Shown here: positions 63,949 to 64,000 of the stretch, one piece after another
Layout: the number at the start of each line of letters is the position of its first letter
Position numbering within the stretch: the stretch's first letter is position 1
The notes under the pieces: generated by a model
Seen by the model: the letters and a program-made list of their open reading frames with translations, nothing else
Told to the model about the DNA's origin: nothing
The model's database searches: none
Source of the DNA: G020354785 sp964521285
GTDB lineage: Bacteria > Bacteroidota > Bacteroidia > Bacteroidales > UBA10428
Direction: 5' to 3'
Assembly: GCA_964521285.1 (NCBI GenBank)
Contig: CAZFQS010000005.1
Location: 62,001-126,000, forward strand
Length of the DNA: 64,000 bases
Program-made: the position numbers and the translations under genes

Positions 63949-63980
63949 AGCCCTATCTCAAAAATAGCTGAGACAGGGCT
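63949..63980 (-). terminator. Intrinsic terminator upstream of tatA
   Basis: On the minus strand AGCCCTGTCTCA pairs with TGAGATAGGGCT (one G-U pair) and is followed by six T residues. It should end a minus-strand transcript entering from beyond the right edge of the window. Confidence 0.75.
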
Positions 63981-64000
63981 GAATTTATATAGTTGAAATT

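Noticed and set aside
1..64000. CRISPR arrays, tRNA or rRNA genes, insertion sequences, phage genes
   Set aside because: No spaced repeats, cloverleaf sequences, rRNA stretches or transposase/integrase motifs were seen; the region does not look like an integrated element.

Overview
This window comes from an AT-rich member of the Bacteroidota, probably a Bacteroidales/Marinilabiliales-type saccharolytic anaerobe or facultative anaerobe. The evidence is a SusC/SusD pair, a hybrid two-component regulator (HTCS), nine proteins with C-terminal type IX secretion (T9SS) sorting domains, many lipoprotein signals, and mostly A-rich leaders without Shine-Dalgarno sequences. The species cannot be named from the sequence.

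Bases 1-4415: the 3' end of a YfhO-type membrane protein, a CE12 rhamnogalacturonan acetylesterase, a tiny membrane protein, an oligogalacturonate lyase (PL22) and, convergent with it, a 2-keto-3-deoxygluconate (KDG) kinase. These serve the galacturonate arm of pectin breakdown. Bases 4572-5455 hold a cation:proton antiporter pseudogene that runs in frame into a secreted GH13 amylase-like enzyme (5512-8268).

Bases 8421-46137 are a large rhamnogalacturonan-I utilization region. A minus-strand block runs susC-susD-GH31-GH106-CE12-GH105 (with a CotH-kinase protein downstream) from a promoter at about 25.85 kb. A divergent HTCS regulator follows, then a multidomain PL11 rhamnogalacturonan lyase, a GH95 enzyme with two ricin-type lectin domains, a GH2 beta-galactosidase, a UroD-like methyltransferase homologue and a YjbQ-family gene. 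PL11 would cut the backbone, CE12 remove acetyls, GH105 and GH106 trim unsaturated galacturonate and rhamnose, and GH2/GH95/GH31 remove side chains. SusCD would import the oligosaccharides.

The most interesting signal is a gap-free 47-bp element upstream of four separated minus-strand transcription units: susC and three T9SS-secreted proteins of unknown role (8421-9476, 34018-36987, 40936-41793). In each case a -7-like box follows at exactly the same 20-base spacing, so the element sits where the -33 box should be. It looks like the activator site of one regulon. Two of the secreted proteins also appear to share an unrecognised domain, which suggests an undescribed secreted component of this system.

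Bases 46763-51312 are a plus-strand group: an alpha/beta hydrolase whose catalytic serine is replaced by glycine, a GSCFA protein, and a TPR-SpoIIE phosphatase-receiver protein followed by a SiaC-like protein, a probable partner-switching pair. Bases 51319-53757 hold an AGCS symporter with a large soluble insert and a decay zone with a radical SAM fragment and an internally deleted short-chain dehydrogenase. Bases 53766-63915 are mostly housekeeping: mutS, an SPL-type radical SAM protein, two T9SS-exported proteins, a sodium:solute symporter, a TIGR02757 protein, a LolD-like ATPase, a Na+/Ca2+ exchanger and TatA/E. I saw no tRNA, rRNA, CRISPR array or transposase gene.
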